Shown here in pieces: positions 51,546-59,426 of a DNA stretch of 64,000 bases. A program made the translations under genes and the position numbers. Origin of the DNA: Sphingomonas cannabina (lineage in GTDB: Bacteria; Pseudomonadota; Alphaproteobacteria; Sphingomonadales; Sphingomonadaceae); the NCBI RefSeq assembly GCF_021391395.1, contig NZ_CP090059.1, positions 2,589,001 through 2,653,000 of the forward strand, written 5' to 3'. Each line of letters opens with the position of its first letter. The first letter of the stretch is position 1. The notes below the pieces were generated by a model. That model saw only the letters and a program-made list of their open reading frames with translations, made no database searches and was not told the DNA's origin.

Positions 51546-52862
51546 ATGAAAACCGCCCGCGAAACCGTCGCCGCCATCGCCGCTGGCGAAACCTCCGCCC
51601 GCGCCGAGGTTGAATCCGCCATCGCCCGCATCGAATCCGGCGACGCCGCGATCAACGCCGTCGTCGTCCGCGATTTCGACCGCGCTCGCGCCGCCGCCGA
51701 CGCGGCCGACCGCCGCATCATGGAGGGCGAGCGCACCCCGCTGCTCGGCCTGCCGATGACGGTGAAGGAAAGCTTCGACGTCGCCGGTCTCCCCACGAGC
51801 TGGGGATTCGTCGAGCATCGCGACTATGTGCCCACGGCCGATGCGGAGGCGGTGAAGCGCCTCAGGAACGCCGGCGCGATCATCCTCGGCAAGACCAACG
51901 TGCCCCCCGCGCTCGCCGACCTCCAGGCCGACAACCCTGTCTACGGCCGCACCAACAACCCCCACGATCCCGAGCGGGTCGCGGGCGGCTCCTCCGGCGG
52001 CTCGGCGGCCGCGCTGGCAGCCGGCTACGTCGCGCTGGAACTGGGCTCCGACATCGGCGGCTCGATCCGCGTCCCCGCCGCCTTCAACGGCGTCTGGGGC
52101 CACAAGCCGACCTATGCCGCCCTCTCCTCCGAAGGCCATCATTTCCCCCGTACCGACGGCGCCCGCGCGGCGATGGCGGTGATCGGCCCGCTGGCGCGCG
52201 ATCCGGACGATCTCGCCCTCGCGCTCGACATCCTGGCCAGCCAGCCGCTCCCCAGACCCGCTCCGCGCGAGCCTGGCGAATGGCGCGTGCTGATCCTTGA
52301 CGGCCACCCTTCCGCCAAGGTCGCCGCCCCGATCCGCGACGCGCTCGATGCCCTTGCCCGCGCCTTCGAGCGCGTCGGCGCGCGTATCGACCGCGACAGC
52401 CCGCTGCTCCCCGACCTCGCCGAGCAGCACCGCCACTACATGCACATGCTGAACATCGCGATCACCCGCGGCATCCCGCCCGAGGGAAAGCCGGCGCCGA
52501 CGCTGGCCGAATGGTTCGGCCTCAACGACCACCAGGCCCGCAACCGCCGCCGCTGGAACCGCCTGTTCGCCGACTATGACGCGGTGATCACGCCAACGCT
52601 CGGCATCACCGCCTTCCCGCACGACCCGACCCCGCTCGCCGAACGCCAGCTGGTGATCGACGGCGAGCCCACGCCGTTCGGCGCGCAGTTCGCCTTCCCC
52701 GGCCTCGCCACCTTCCCGATGCTGCCCGCGACCAGCGTGCCGATCGCCGTCGATCCCGACGGCCTGCCGATTGGCGTTCAGGTGATCGCCGACACGCTCG
52801 CCGACCACACCGCGATCGCCGTGGCCAAGGCCGCGCACGACCTGATGAGGACTGAGAGATGA
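51546..52862 (+). CDS. amidase (amidase-signature family)
   Basis: A 438-residue hydrolase with a Ser-cisSer-Lys triad. Lys is in MTVKESFDVAG, the signature is VAGGSSGGSAAALAAGY and the second Ser region is LGSDIGGSIRVPA. The substrate could be an amide, a nylon-type oligomer or an ester and is not decided. The ribosome-binding site comes from the end of a family C repeat. Its stop overlaps the next gene by 4 bp (ATGA), so it belongs to the acyl-CoA dehydrogenase operon. Confidence 0.92.
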   Translation: MKTARETVAAIAAGETSARAEVESAIARIESGDAAINAVVVRDFDRARAAADAADRRIMEGERTPLLGLPMTVKESFDVAGLPTSWGFVEHRDYVPTADAEAVKRLRNAGAIILGKTNVPPALADLQADNPVYGRTNNPHDPERVAGGSSGGSAAALAAGYVALELGSDIGGSIRVPAAFNGVWGHKPTYAALSSEGHHFPRTDGARAAMAVIGPLARDPDDLALALDILASQPLPRPAPREPGEWRVLILDGHPSAKVAAPIRDALDALARAFERVGARIDRDSPLLPDLAEQHRHYMHMLNIAITRGIPPEGKPAPTLAEWFGLNDHQARNRRRWNRLFADYDAVITPTLGITAFPHDPTPLAERQLVIDGEPTPFGAQFAFPGLATFPMLPATSVPIAVDPDGLPIGVQVIADTLADHTAIAVAKAAHDLMRTER

Positions 52863-54046
52863 CCGACCTCGACACCTTCCGCACGGAGACCCGCGCCTGG
52901 CTGGAGGCGAACTGCCCGCCGTCGATGCGTGAGCCGGCGCATGGCGAAGCCGACATCAACTGGGGCGGCCGCAAGGCGGATTACTCGAAGAACCCCGATC
53001 AGAAGCTGTGGATGGACCGCATGGCCGAGCGCGGCTGGACGGTGCCCGACTGGCCGAAAGCGTACGGGGGCGGCGGCCTTTCCCCGGCCGAGACCAAGAT
53101 CCTGCGCGAGGAGATGGCCCGTCTCAAGTGCCGCAACCCGCTCAACAGCTTCGGCATCTCGATGCTCGGCCCGGCGCTGCTCAAATACGGTACCGAGGAC
53201 CAGAAGCTCGAGCACCTGCCGAAGATCGCCCGCGGCGAAATCCGCTGGTGCCAGGGCTATTCGGAGCCCAACGCCGGCTCCGATCTCGCCGGCCTCCAGA
53301 CCTGGGCCGAGGACGCAGGCGACCATTATGTCGTCAACGGCCAGAAGGTCTGGACCAGCTACGCCGACAAGGCCGACTGGATCTTCTGCCTAGTCCGCAC
53401 CTCGAAGGAATCGAAGCAGGGCGGCATCAGCTTCCTCCTGTTCGACATGGAGAGCCCCGGCGTCTCGACCAGGCCGATCCTGCTGATCTCCGGCTATTCG
53501 CCCTTCTGCGAGACCTTCTTCGACAATGTGAAGGTGCCCAAGGCGAACCGCGTCCATGACGAGAACAAGGGATGGGACGTCGCCAAATACCTGCTCGGCC
53601 ACGAGCGCGAGATGATCTCGGGCATGGGTCTCGGCTCCGGCAGTGGCAATCCGCTGATCGAGGGCGCGATCGCGACGATCGGCCTCGACGCCGACGGCCG
53701 CCTCGCCGACCCGCTGCTGCGCGCCCAGATCGCGCTGTTCGAGGTGCGGGCGAAGGCGTTCGCCGCGATGTCCGAGCGGTTCATCGACGAGCTCAAGGCG
53801 GGCAAGGCGCATCCCGCCCAGCCCTCGATGATGAAATACTACGGCACCGAGCTCAACAAGACGCGCCACGAGCTGATGATGGCCGCGGGCGGCTCCGACG
53901 CGCTCGAATGGGAAAGCGATGCCTCGCACCACGGCGCTGCAGCCCGGGCGTGGCTCAGGACCAAGGCCAATTCGATCGAAGGCGGCACCAGCGAGATCCA
54001 GCTCAACATCGTCGCCAAGCGGATCCTGGAGCTGCCCGGAGCGTGA
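52859..54046 (+). CDS. acyl-CoA dehydrogenase, probable catalytic subunit
   Basis: A 395-residue FAD enzyme of the ACAD family. It keeps WCQGYSEPNAGSDLAGLQT (FAD/substrate loop), WTSYADKADW and the C-terminal SIEGGTSEIQLNIVAKRIL. In the region where IVD-like and steroid-type ACADs place the base, it has LLGHERE with Glu249. The neighbouring ACAD gene lacks both features. The pair is probably one heteromeric enzyme. It overlaps the amidase gene by 4 bp. Confidence 0.93.
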   Translation: MTDLDTFRTETRAWLEANCPPSMREPAHGEADINWGGRKADYSKNPDQKLWMDRMAERGWTVPDWPKAYGGGGLSPAETKILREEMARLKCRNPLNSFGISMLGPALLKYGTEDQKLEHLPKIARGEIRWCQGYSEPNAGSDLAGLQTWAEDAGDHYVVNGQKVWTSYADKADWIFCLVRTSKESKQGGISFLLFDMESPGVSTRPILLISGYSPFCETFFDNVKVPKANRVHDENKGWDVAKYLLGHEREMISGMGLGSGSGNPLIEGAIATIGLDADGRLADPLLRAQIALFEVRAKAFAAMSERFIDELKAGKAHPAQPSMMKYYGTELNKTRHELMMAAGGSDALEWESDASHHGAAARAWLRTKANSIEGGTSEIQLNIVAKRILELPGA

Positions 54047-54055
54047 CATATACAA

Positions 54056-54161
54056 GCCCTCTCCCCCTTGGGGAGAGGGTTGGGAGAGGGGTTGGGGTCT
54101 CACCGAGACCAGCGCCCGCGGCACCGCCCCTCTCCCCAACCCTCTCCCCAAAGGGGAGAGG
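54056..54161. repeat. intergenic inverted repeat, family C, copy 4
   Basis: It reads AGCCCTCTCCCCCTTGGGGA and GAGGGTTGGGAGAGGGG at the left and the complement at the right, ending CCCTCTCCCCAAAGGGGAGA. It lies between the two paired acyl-CoA dehydrogenase genes. The second gene's ribosome-binding site (CAGGAG) starts just beyond it. Confidence 0.8.
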
Positions 54162-54176
54162 GAGCAGGAGATAGCA

Positions 54177-55304
54177 ATGCCCCTCTACCTCAACGACGAA
54201 CAGACGATGCTCCGCGACACCGCAAAGGATTTCGTCGCCGAGCACGCCCCGGTCAGCCACCTCCGCGCCCTGCGCGACGCGAACGACCCCACCGGCTTCA
54301 GCCGCGACCTGTGGAAGCAGTTCGCCGAGATGGGCTTCACGGGCATCCTGATCCCGGAGACGGACAGCGGCCTGGGCCTCGGCCATGTCGAAGCCGGCGT
54401 GGTGCTGGAGGAGGTCGGCCGCAACCTTTCCCCATCCCCCTTCCTCACCACCGCCGTCGCCGCGGTCGAGGTGCTAAACGGCACCGCCCACGCCGCTCGC
54501 TGGTTCCCCGGCATCCTTACCGGCGACACCGTCGCCGCTCTCGCGATCGACGAAGGCCCAAAGCATCGCAATCATTTCGCCGTGAAGGCGGAGCGTTCCG
54601 GCAACGGTTTCAAGCTCAGCGGCAAGAAGCAATTCGTCACCCACGGCCACGTCGCCGACCTCATCATCGTCGCCGCCCGTACCGCCGGCACGCCTGCGGA
54701 CAAGGACGGCCTCACCCTGTTCGCCGTGCCGAAGGGCGCCGCCGGCCTCACCGCGACACCCGAGCGCCTGGCCGACTCCAGCCTCGCCGCCCGCCTGGAC
54801 TTCGACGGCGTCGAGCTCGATGCCGACGCGGTGATCGGCGAGGTCGATGCCGGCCGCGATCCGCTGCGCCGCCTGATGCACGCCGCACGCGCCGGCGCCT
54901 CGGCCGAGCTGCTGGGCGTCGGCGGCGGCGCGATGGACATGACGATCGGCTATCTGAAGGAACGCAAGCAGTTCGGCCTGCCGATCGGCAGCTTCCAGGC
55001 CCTCCAGCACCGCGCCGCCCATCTCTATTCGGAAATGGAGGTCGCCCGCGCCGCCACGCTCAAGGCCCAGCAGCTACTCGATGCCGGCGACGACAAGGCG
55101 GCGGAGGCGGTGTCGGTCGCCAAGGCGATGACGGGCCTCGCCACCACGCTCGCGGTGCAGGAAGGCATCCAGATGCACGGCGGCATCGGCATGACCGACG
55201 AGTTCGACATCGGCTTCTACATGAAGCGGGCGCGCGTGCTTGCGGAGATGTTCGGCGACGCAAACTTCCACGCCGACATTCTGGCAAAGAATGCCGGCTA
55301 CTGA
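54177..55304 (+). CDS. acyl-CoA dehydrogenase, probable non-catalytic partner subunit
   Basis: A 375-residue ACAD-fold protein. The start at 54177 (MPLYLNDEQTMLRD) follows CAGGAG; upstream in-frame codons only translate the repeat. It has the FAD-side helix TMLRDTAKDFV and QMHGGIGMTDEFDIGF, but the catalytic motif is absent: the position of HER in its neighbour reads MHAARAG (234-240), and the C-terminus ends EMFGDANFHADILAKNAGY without an EGT or EGGTSEI motif. This matches the beta subunits of two-gene ACADs. Confidence 0.92.
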   Translation: MPLYLNDEQTMLRDTAKDFVAEHAPVSHLRALRDANDPTGFSRDLWKQFAEMGFTGILIPETDSGLGLGHVEAGVVLEEVGRNLSPSPFLTTAVAAVEVLNGTAHAARWFPGILTGDTVAALAIDEGPKHRNHFAVKAERSGNGFKLSGKKQFVTHGHVADLIIVAARTAGTPADKDGLTLFAVPKGAAGLTATPERLADSSLAARLDFDGVELDADAVIGEVDAGRDPLRRLMHAARAGASAELLGVGGGAMDMTIGYLKERKQFGLPIGSFQALQHRAAHLYSEMEVARAATLKAQQLLDAGDDKAAEAVSVAKAMTGLATTLAVQEGIQMHGGIGMTDEFDIGFYMKRARVLAEMFGDANFHADILAKNAGY

Positions 55305-55310
55305 CCCTTC

Positions 55311-55424
55311 CCCCTTCGCCCTGAGCTTGTCGACCCGGAGGGCGAGCTTGCTCAACGGCCGCCCTTCTTTCTATCGAAGGGGAGAAGAGAGAACGGTGCT
55401 TCGACAAGCTCAGCACGAACGGAA
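55311..55424. repeat. intergenic inverted repeat, family F (ccctgagcttgtcg type)
   Basis: The left arm reads CCTTCGCCCTGAGCTTGTCG and the right arm CTTCGACAAGCTCAGCACGA and ACGG. Middle sequence is AT-richer (CTTCTTTCTATCGAAG, itself a small palindrome). The right end CGGAAG lies 6 bases before the thioesterase ATG and serves as its ribosome-binding site. Confidence 0.7.
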
Positions 55425-55430
55425 GTAACA

Positions 55431-56327
55431 ATGGCCGACGACGAACTCCCCAAACCCCGCCGCACCGATGCGGAGATCGTCGCCGAGCTGGTGACCCTGC
55501 TCGAGGTCGAAGAACTCGACACCGACCTCTACCGCGGCTCGCGCCAGCCCGGCGGACGCGGCCGCGTGTTCGGCGGTCAGGTGATCGCACAGGCGCTGCA
55601 ATCCGCGCAGCGCTCGGTCAGCGAGGGCAAGATCGCCCATTCGCTCCACGCCTATTTCATGCGACCGGGCGACGAGGACTATCCGATCATCTACCGCGTC
55701 GTCCGCGACTTCGAAGGACGAAGCTTCGCCACGCGCCGCATCATCGCCATGCAGCGCGGCCAGCCGATCCTCAACATGGCTGCCTCGTTCCAGCTTCCCG
55801 AGGAAGGGCTCCACCACCAGGACGCGATGCCGGATGTCCCACCGCCCGAGGAGCTAAGGACCGAGCAGGAGCTTCGCCGCGAGGCGATCGACGAAATCCC
55901 GGAAAAGCTGCGTCCCTTCTTCCTCCGCCGCCGCCCGATCGAGATCCGCCCGGTGGCGCCCCGGTCCTGGCACAAACCGGAAAAGTCGGAACCCGCCCAT
56001 CAAAGCTGGTTCCGCGCGATCGCACCGCTTCCCGATGATCCCGCGCTGCATCGCGCGGTGATTTCCTATGCCTCCGACATGATGCTGCTCGGCACGGCGA
56101 TGCTGCCGCACGGCGTCACCTGGATGACGCACAATATGCAGACCGCCAGCCTCGACCATGCCGTGTGGCTGCACGAACCGGCCCGCGCGGATGAATGGCT
56201 GCTCTATGTCACCGACAGCCCCTGGTCCGGCCACGCCCGTGGCTTCAACCGCGGCAAGATCTACGATCGCGGTGGCCGCCTTGTTGCAAGCACCGCCCAG
56301 GAAGGCCTCATCCGCCTGCGCGGATAA
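55431..56327 (+). CDS. tesB: acyl-CoA thioesterase II
   Basis: A 298-residue double-hotdog thioesterase that releases free acids from acyl-CoA. The N-terminal hotdog shows RVFGGQVIAQALQSAQ and SLHAYFMRPGDEDYPIIY; the C-terminal hotdog shows SLDHAVWLHEPARADEWLLY with the catalytic Asp, TDSPWSGHARGF and ASTAQEGLIR with the Gln. It follows the two acyl-CoA dehydrogenase genes on the same strand. Confidence 0.95.
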   Translation: MADDELPKPRRTDAEIVAELVTLLEVEELDTDLYRGSRQPGGRGRVFGGQVIAQALQSAQRSVSEGKIAHSLHAYFMRPGDEDYPIIYRVVRDFEGRSFATRRIIAMQRGQPILNMAASFQLPEEGLHHQDAMPDVPPPEELRTEQELRREAIDEIPEKLRPFFLRRRPIEIRPVAPRSWHKPEKSEPAHQSWFRAIAPLPDDPALHRAVISYASDMMLLGTAMLPHGVTWMTHNMQTASLDHAVWLHEPARADEWLLYVTDSPWSGHARGFNRGKIYDRGGRLVASTAQEGLIRLRG

Positions 56328-56345
56328 AATTCCATCGGGCTGAAG

Positions 56346-56427
56346 CTTGTGCTCCCGTGAAAGCAGGAGCCTTGGATCTCGGAGCGTTCGCTTGCGGCCT
56401 GAGCTCCTGCCTTCGTAGGAGCACTGG
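56346..56427. repeat. intergenic inverted repeat, family E, copy 2
   Basis: Left arm GTGCTCCCGTGAAAGCAGGA and GC; right arm GAGCTCCTGCCTTCGTAGGA and GCAC. It is a degenerate copy of the family seen at 49280-49358 and lies after the thioesterase stop. Confidence 0.6.
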
Positions 56428-56464
56428 CAGTATTTCCATTCGGACAGGACGGCCCCTGACCATC

Positions 56465-56499
56465 AAAAGAAAAAGGCCGCCGGAACAACCGGCGGCCTC
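56465..56499 (-). terminator. intrinsic terminator of the 80-aa exported protein gene
   Basis: On the minus strand GGCCGCCGGT-TGTT-CCGGCGGCC forms a stem of about 9 bp, followed by TTTTTCTTTT. It lies 22 bp after the stop at 56522 and may also stop the oncoming thioesterase transcript. Confidence 0.9.
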
Positions 56500-56521
56500 A
56501 ATCGGTCAATGACCGGAATTC

Positions 56522-56764
56522 TCAGTTGCTGTCGGAATCGTCGTCGTCATCGACCGCGATGATGATCGCACCGGCGCCGATCGCAAGGGCGCCGACGACA
56601 GCGGCCCAGGCTCCGGGAGCAAGCCGCGACTTGCCGTCGGTCTGCGACGACGCGCGAACCTGCGGCGCGTTGGCGACCGAAAGCTTCGCAGCCGGATTGG
56701 CAAGCGCCGGCGTCGCCATCAAGGACAGCGCGATCGCAGCGGATGTCATAAGCCTGATACGCAT
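56522..56764 (-). CDS. small exported protein with acidic C-terminal tail, paralogue 1 (80 aa)
   Basis: An 80-residue protein: signal peptide with AxA site (about 1-22, LMTSAAIALSLMATPALA), a mature N-terminus NPAAKLSVANAPQVRASSQ, one hydrophobic segment (AWAAVVGALAIGAGAIIIAV, about 52-72) and the tail DDDDDSDSN. It shares about half its residues and this whole plan with the gene at 57019-57255, so they are a recent tandem duplication. A Shine-Dalgarno AAGGGG lies about 11 bases before the ATG. I do not recognise the family. Possible roles are an envelope-stress or cation-binding membrane peptide, but this is only a guess. Confidence 0.82.
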   Translation of the reverse strand: MRIRLMTSAAIALSLMATPALANPAAKLSVANAPQVRASSQTDGKSRLAPGAWAAVVGALAIGAGAIIIAVDDDDDSDSN

Positions 56765-56921
56765 AATAAAGTAACCCCTTCGGCGGTTGAACCCTCAAGG
56801 CGATTCGTAACGCAACTCGCCCACTCGAGTTCCACGGAACCGGGCGAGCCTCACTGTGCAGTCATCTTCTGCACCGCACAAAATATCCCAACTAAGATAC
56901 CAACGCAAGCTTAACTGGACA

Positions 56922-56970
56922 AAAGAAAATCGCCCGGCGACCGAAGGATAACCTTCACCCACCGGACGAT
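56922..56970 (-). terminator. probable terminator of the 78-aa exported protein gene
   Basis: On the minus strand ATCGTCCGG pairs with CCGGGCGAT, and inside it GAAGG-TTAT-CCTTC forms a second stem; TTTTCTTTT follows. A further hairpin GGCCGCG/CGCGGCC (56978-56999) lies between it and the stop. Confidence 0.65.
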
Positions 56971-57018
56971 CCCTCAGGCCGCGCCTGTGAACGCGGCCAA
57001 TGTCATGCAACTGTCAGA

Positions 57019-57255
57019 TCAGTTGCTGTCCGACTTATCGTCGTCATCGGCGATGATGATGATGCCGGCGATGATTGCCACAGCCGCGAGGCCGATCAGC
57101 ACGCCCGACCCGATGTGCGACGCCTTGTCGGCGGGCGACGAGGCGCGAACCTGCGACGCCTTGGCAACCGACAGGCGAGCCGCCGGATTCGCGAGCGCCG
57201 GGGTGGCGATGAGAGACATGGCAATGGCGGCTGACGTCAGAAGTCTGGCGCGCAT
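57019..57255 (-). CDS. small exported protein with acidic C-terminal tail, paralogue 2 (78 aa)
   Basis: A 78-residue protein: signal peptide (about 1-22, LLTSAAIAMSLIATPALA), NPAARLSVAKASQVRASSPA, a membrane segment (GVLIGLAAVAIIAGIIIIA, about 51-69) and the tail DDDDKSDSN. The conserved blocks shared with paralogue 1 are TSAAIA-SL-ATPALANPAA, LSVA-A-QVRASS and the terminal SDSN. Each gene has its own leader and terminator, so expression is separate. The family is not recognised. Confidence 0.82.
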   Translation of the reverse strand: MRARLLTSAAIAMSLIATPALANPAARLSVAKASQVRASSPADKASHIGSGVLIGLAAVAIIAGIIIIADDDDKSDSN

Positions 57256-57573
57256 AAAAAACAGCCCCTTTCGAGAGTGATAACTCGGATGAAATCGCTT
57301 ACGCAGTTACAGGCTCGGGCCCTGCCGGACCGTCGCAACGACGCCCAGCCCAAGCCAGACGACGGGGGTTCGCTTAACGCAAAGCAGCTTCCACCACAAG
57401 CTTGCTACGGATCGAAATCCCGAATTCGACACGCCCGGTCGCGAAAATGCCGGCCCATGCGGAATCGTATCTGGTGTCGAGACGTGCTTTGACAGCATTC
57501 GGCAAAGAATGGACACCGATTGTTACTGTCCGTTAACAATCTGCACCGGATCGGATCCATCGCCTGGGATCGG
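57256..57573. other. intergenic region upstream of the 78-aa exported protein gene
   Basis: About 318 bp. It should contain the minus-strand promoter of the 78-aa gene near 57270-57350 and the 3' end of the SDR operon. GATTGTTA (57518-57525) and TAACAATC (57534-57541) form an 8-bp inverted repeat with 8 bases between. Short frames here have no supporting features. Confidence 0.55.
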
Positions 57574-58374
57574 CTACACCGCCGGCTTGCCGAATTCCTG
57601 GCGCGTCACCGGATGGCTCGACGACAGGCCGCCATCGACCGCGATCGCCTGACCGTTGATATAGCTGGCGTCGTCGGACGCGAGGAACAGCGCGGTGCGC
57701 GCGATCTCCTCGGGCACGCCATAGCGCCCGAGCGGATTGAGCCGGCCGACCTTGTCGAGCTTGCCGGCCTCGCGCGCATAGTCGAACACGCGCTGCGTCA
57801 TGCCCGTCTCGATCAAGCCGGGACAGATCGCATTGACGCGCACGCCGGTCCCGGTGAGCTGCTGCGCCGCGGTCTGGACGAGGTTGATCACGCCCGCCTT
57901 TGATGCCGAATAGGCCGGTCCACCTGCGCCCGAGCGGATGCCGGCGACGCTGGCGGTGCAGACGATCGCACCCTTGCCCCGTTTGATGATCTCCGGGGCG
58001 CCATGCTTGATCGCCAGGAACGGTCCGATCAGGTTGACGCGCAGCACCTCCGTCCACAGTTCGACCGAGGACTCGAAGATGCCGGCCATGCCGCCGGAGA
58101 TGCCGGCATTGGCGTAGATCACGTCAAGGCCGCCGTACCGCTCGACCGCCAGCGCGACGGTGCGCACGACACCCTCCTCGCTGCCGGCATCCATCTGGAT
58201 CGCGGTTGCCGTCCCGCCCGCGGCGGCGATGAGCTCGACCGTCTCGTGCACCGCTTCGGTCCGGTCGGCGGCGATCACCCGGCCACCCTCCTCTGCGAAC
58301 AACCGGGCCGAGGCGCGGCCGATGCCCGATCCCGCACCGGTGACGATGATCGATTTGCCCGAAAAGCGCGCCAT
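57574..58374 (-). CDS. short-chain dehydrogenase/reductase
   Basis: A 266-residue classical SDR. The cofactor motif is [11 protein letters not shown] (residues 11-21), with Asp in AADRTE suggesting NAD preference, then NAGISG, the catalytic Ser in CTASVAG and YSASKAG with Tyr and Lys. [11 protein letters not shown] ends the protein as in 3-hydroxyacyl-CoA or alcohol dehydrogenases. The ATG overlaps the preceding kinase stop (TGATG). It is the last gene of the minus-strand catabolic operon. Confidence 0.92.
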   Translation of the reverse strand: MARFSGKSIIVTGAGSGIGRASARLFAEEGGRVIAADRTEAVHETVELIAAAGGTATAIQMDAGSEEGVVRTVALAVERYGGLDVIYANAGISGGMAGIFESSVELWTEVLRVNLIGPFLAIKHGAPEIIKRGKGAIVCTASVAGIRSGAGGPAYSASKAGVINLVQTAAQQLTGTGVRVNAICPGLIETGMTQRVFDYAREAGKLDKVGRLNPLGRYGVPEEIARTALFLASDDASYINGQAIAVDGGLSSSHPVTRQEFGKPAV

Positions 58375-59426
58375 CAGATGCCTCCCGCCTTCTCCGCGAA
58401 TGCCCATGCGCTCCTCGCCAGCATCGGCACGCGCGCCCCCGCTTCCTCGGCCTGCGCATTCGACGCATTGCCCGTCAGCACGCGCTTCTTGATCCCCTGC
58501 ACGATTCCCATCAGCCGGAACTGGCAGAAGGCGAAATACCAGTTGAGATCCGGCACCCCGTCCAGCCCGGTCGCAGTGCAATAGCGCTCGACCATCTCCT
58601 CGATCGTCGGAATGCCGCTGTCGCGCCCCGCAAGGCCGCCCACGGTGGCGGCCCCATTCGCTGGCATCGCCCAGTTGATCAGCAGATAGCTGAAGTCCGC
58701 CATCGGGTCGCCGAGCGTCGACAGCTCCCAGTCGAGCACCGCCCTCACCCGCGCCTCTCCATCGGCGAAGATCATGTTGTCGATGCGATAGTCGCCGTGG
58801 ACGATCGCGGTGCGTTTCTGCTCGGGCAGGGTGCGCGGCAGCCACTCGATCAGCCGCTCGGCCTCCGGAATGTCGTCGGTTTGCGCGAGCCGGTACTGCT
58901 TGGTCCAGCGCCCGACCTGCCTCTCGAAGTAACTTCCCGGCTTTCCGTAATCGTTTAAGCCAACTTTATCATAGTCGATATTATGAAGCTGGGCGAGACG
59001 GTCGACGATTTCGTGATAGATCGCGGTGCGCTGCTCGGGCGTGTGATCAGGCAAGGCGCCGTTCCAATAGGTGACGCCCTCCACCAGCTCCATCACATAG
59101 AAGGCGGAGCCGATGACGCTCTCGTCCTCGCACAGTCCGTAGGGCCGAGCGACCGGAAAGCCGGTCGGATGCAGGCCGGAGATCAAGCGATATTCACGGT
59201 CGACCGCGTGGGCGGACGGCAGCAGCGGTCCGAATGGCTTGCGCCGCAGCACATAGGGACCACTCGGCGAATCAATACGATAGGTCGGATTGCTCTGGCC
59301 GCCCGGGAACTTGGCGTAGCGGAGCGGTCCGCGGAAGCCGGCGACGTTCGCCTCCATCCACGCGGTCAGTTGGCCGGTATCAAGGTCGTCGACCTGCTCC
59401 AGTTCGGTCCGCCGCTCCGCCATCAT
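58374..59426 (-). CDS. APH-fold phosphotransferase family protein (ACAD10/11 kinase-like)
   Basis: A 350-residue protein with an aminoglycoside-phosphotransferase/choline kinase fold. The Gly-rich N-lobe reads [12 protein letters not shown], the catalytic loop [11 protein letters not shown] has the catalytic Asp and Asn, and [20 protein letters not shown] has the metal-binding Asp. Proteins of this subgroup are the kinase half of human ACAD10/11 and of the Pseudomonas LvaA enzyme, which phosphorylate 4-hydroxyacyl-CoA. It is not expected to act on aminoglycosides. It overlaps the alcohol dehydrogenase gene by 4 bp. Confidence 0.92.
   Translation of the reverse strand: MMAERRTELEQVDDLDTGQLTAWMEANVAGFRGPLRYAKFPGGQSNPTYRIDSPSGPYVLRRKPFGPLLPSAHAVDREYRLISGLHPTGFPVARPYGLCEDESVIGSAFYVMELVEGVTYWNGALPDHTPEQRTAIYHEIVDRLAQLHNIDYDKVGLNDYGKPGSYFERQVGRWTKQYRLAQTDDIPEAERLIEWLPRTLPEQKRTAIVHGDYRIDNMIFADGEARVRAVLDWELSTLGDPMADFSYLLINWAMPANGAATVGGLAGRDSGIPTIEEMVERYCTATGLDGVPDLNWYFAFCQFRLMGIVQGIKKRVLTGNASNAQAEEAGARVPMLARSAWAFAEKAGGI

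Noticed and set aside
53919..54176. N-terminal extension of the second acyl-CoA dehydrogenase through the repeat
   Set aside because: It translates a family C palindrome and the end of the previous gene in another frame; MPLYLNDEQTMLRD is a normal ACAD start.
57307..57516. A 69-residue minus-strand frame in the gap before the 78-aa gene
   Set aside because: No ribosome-binding site, no family-like sequence and no conservation signal visible.
58374..59426. Aminoglycoside resistance gene
   Set aside because: The APH fold here belongs to the ACAD10/11-type kinases and sits in a catabolic operon.
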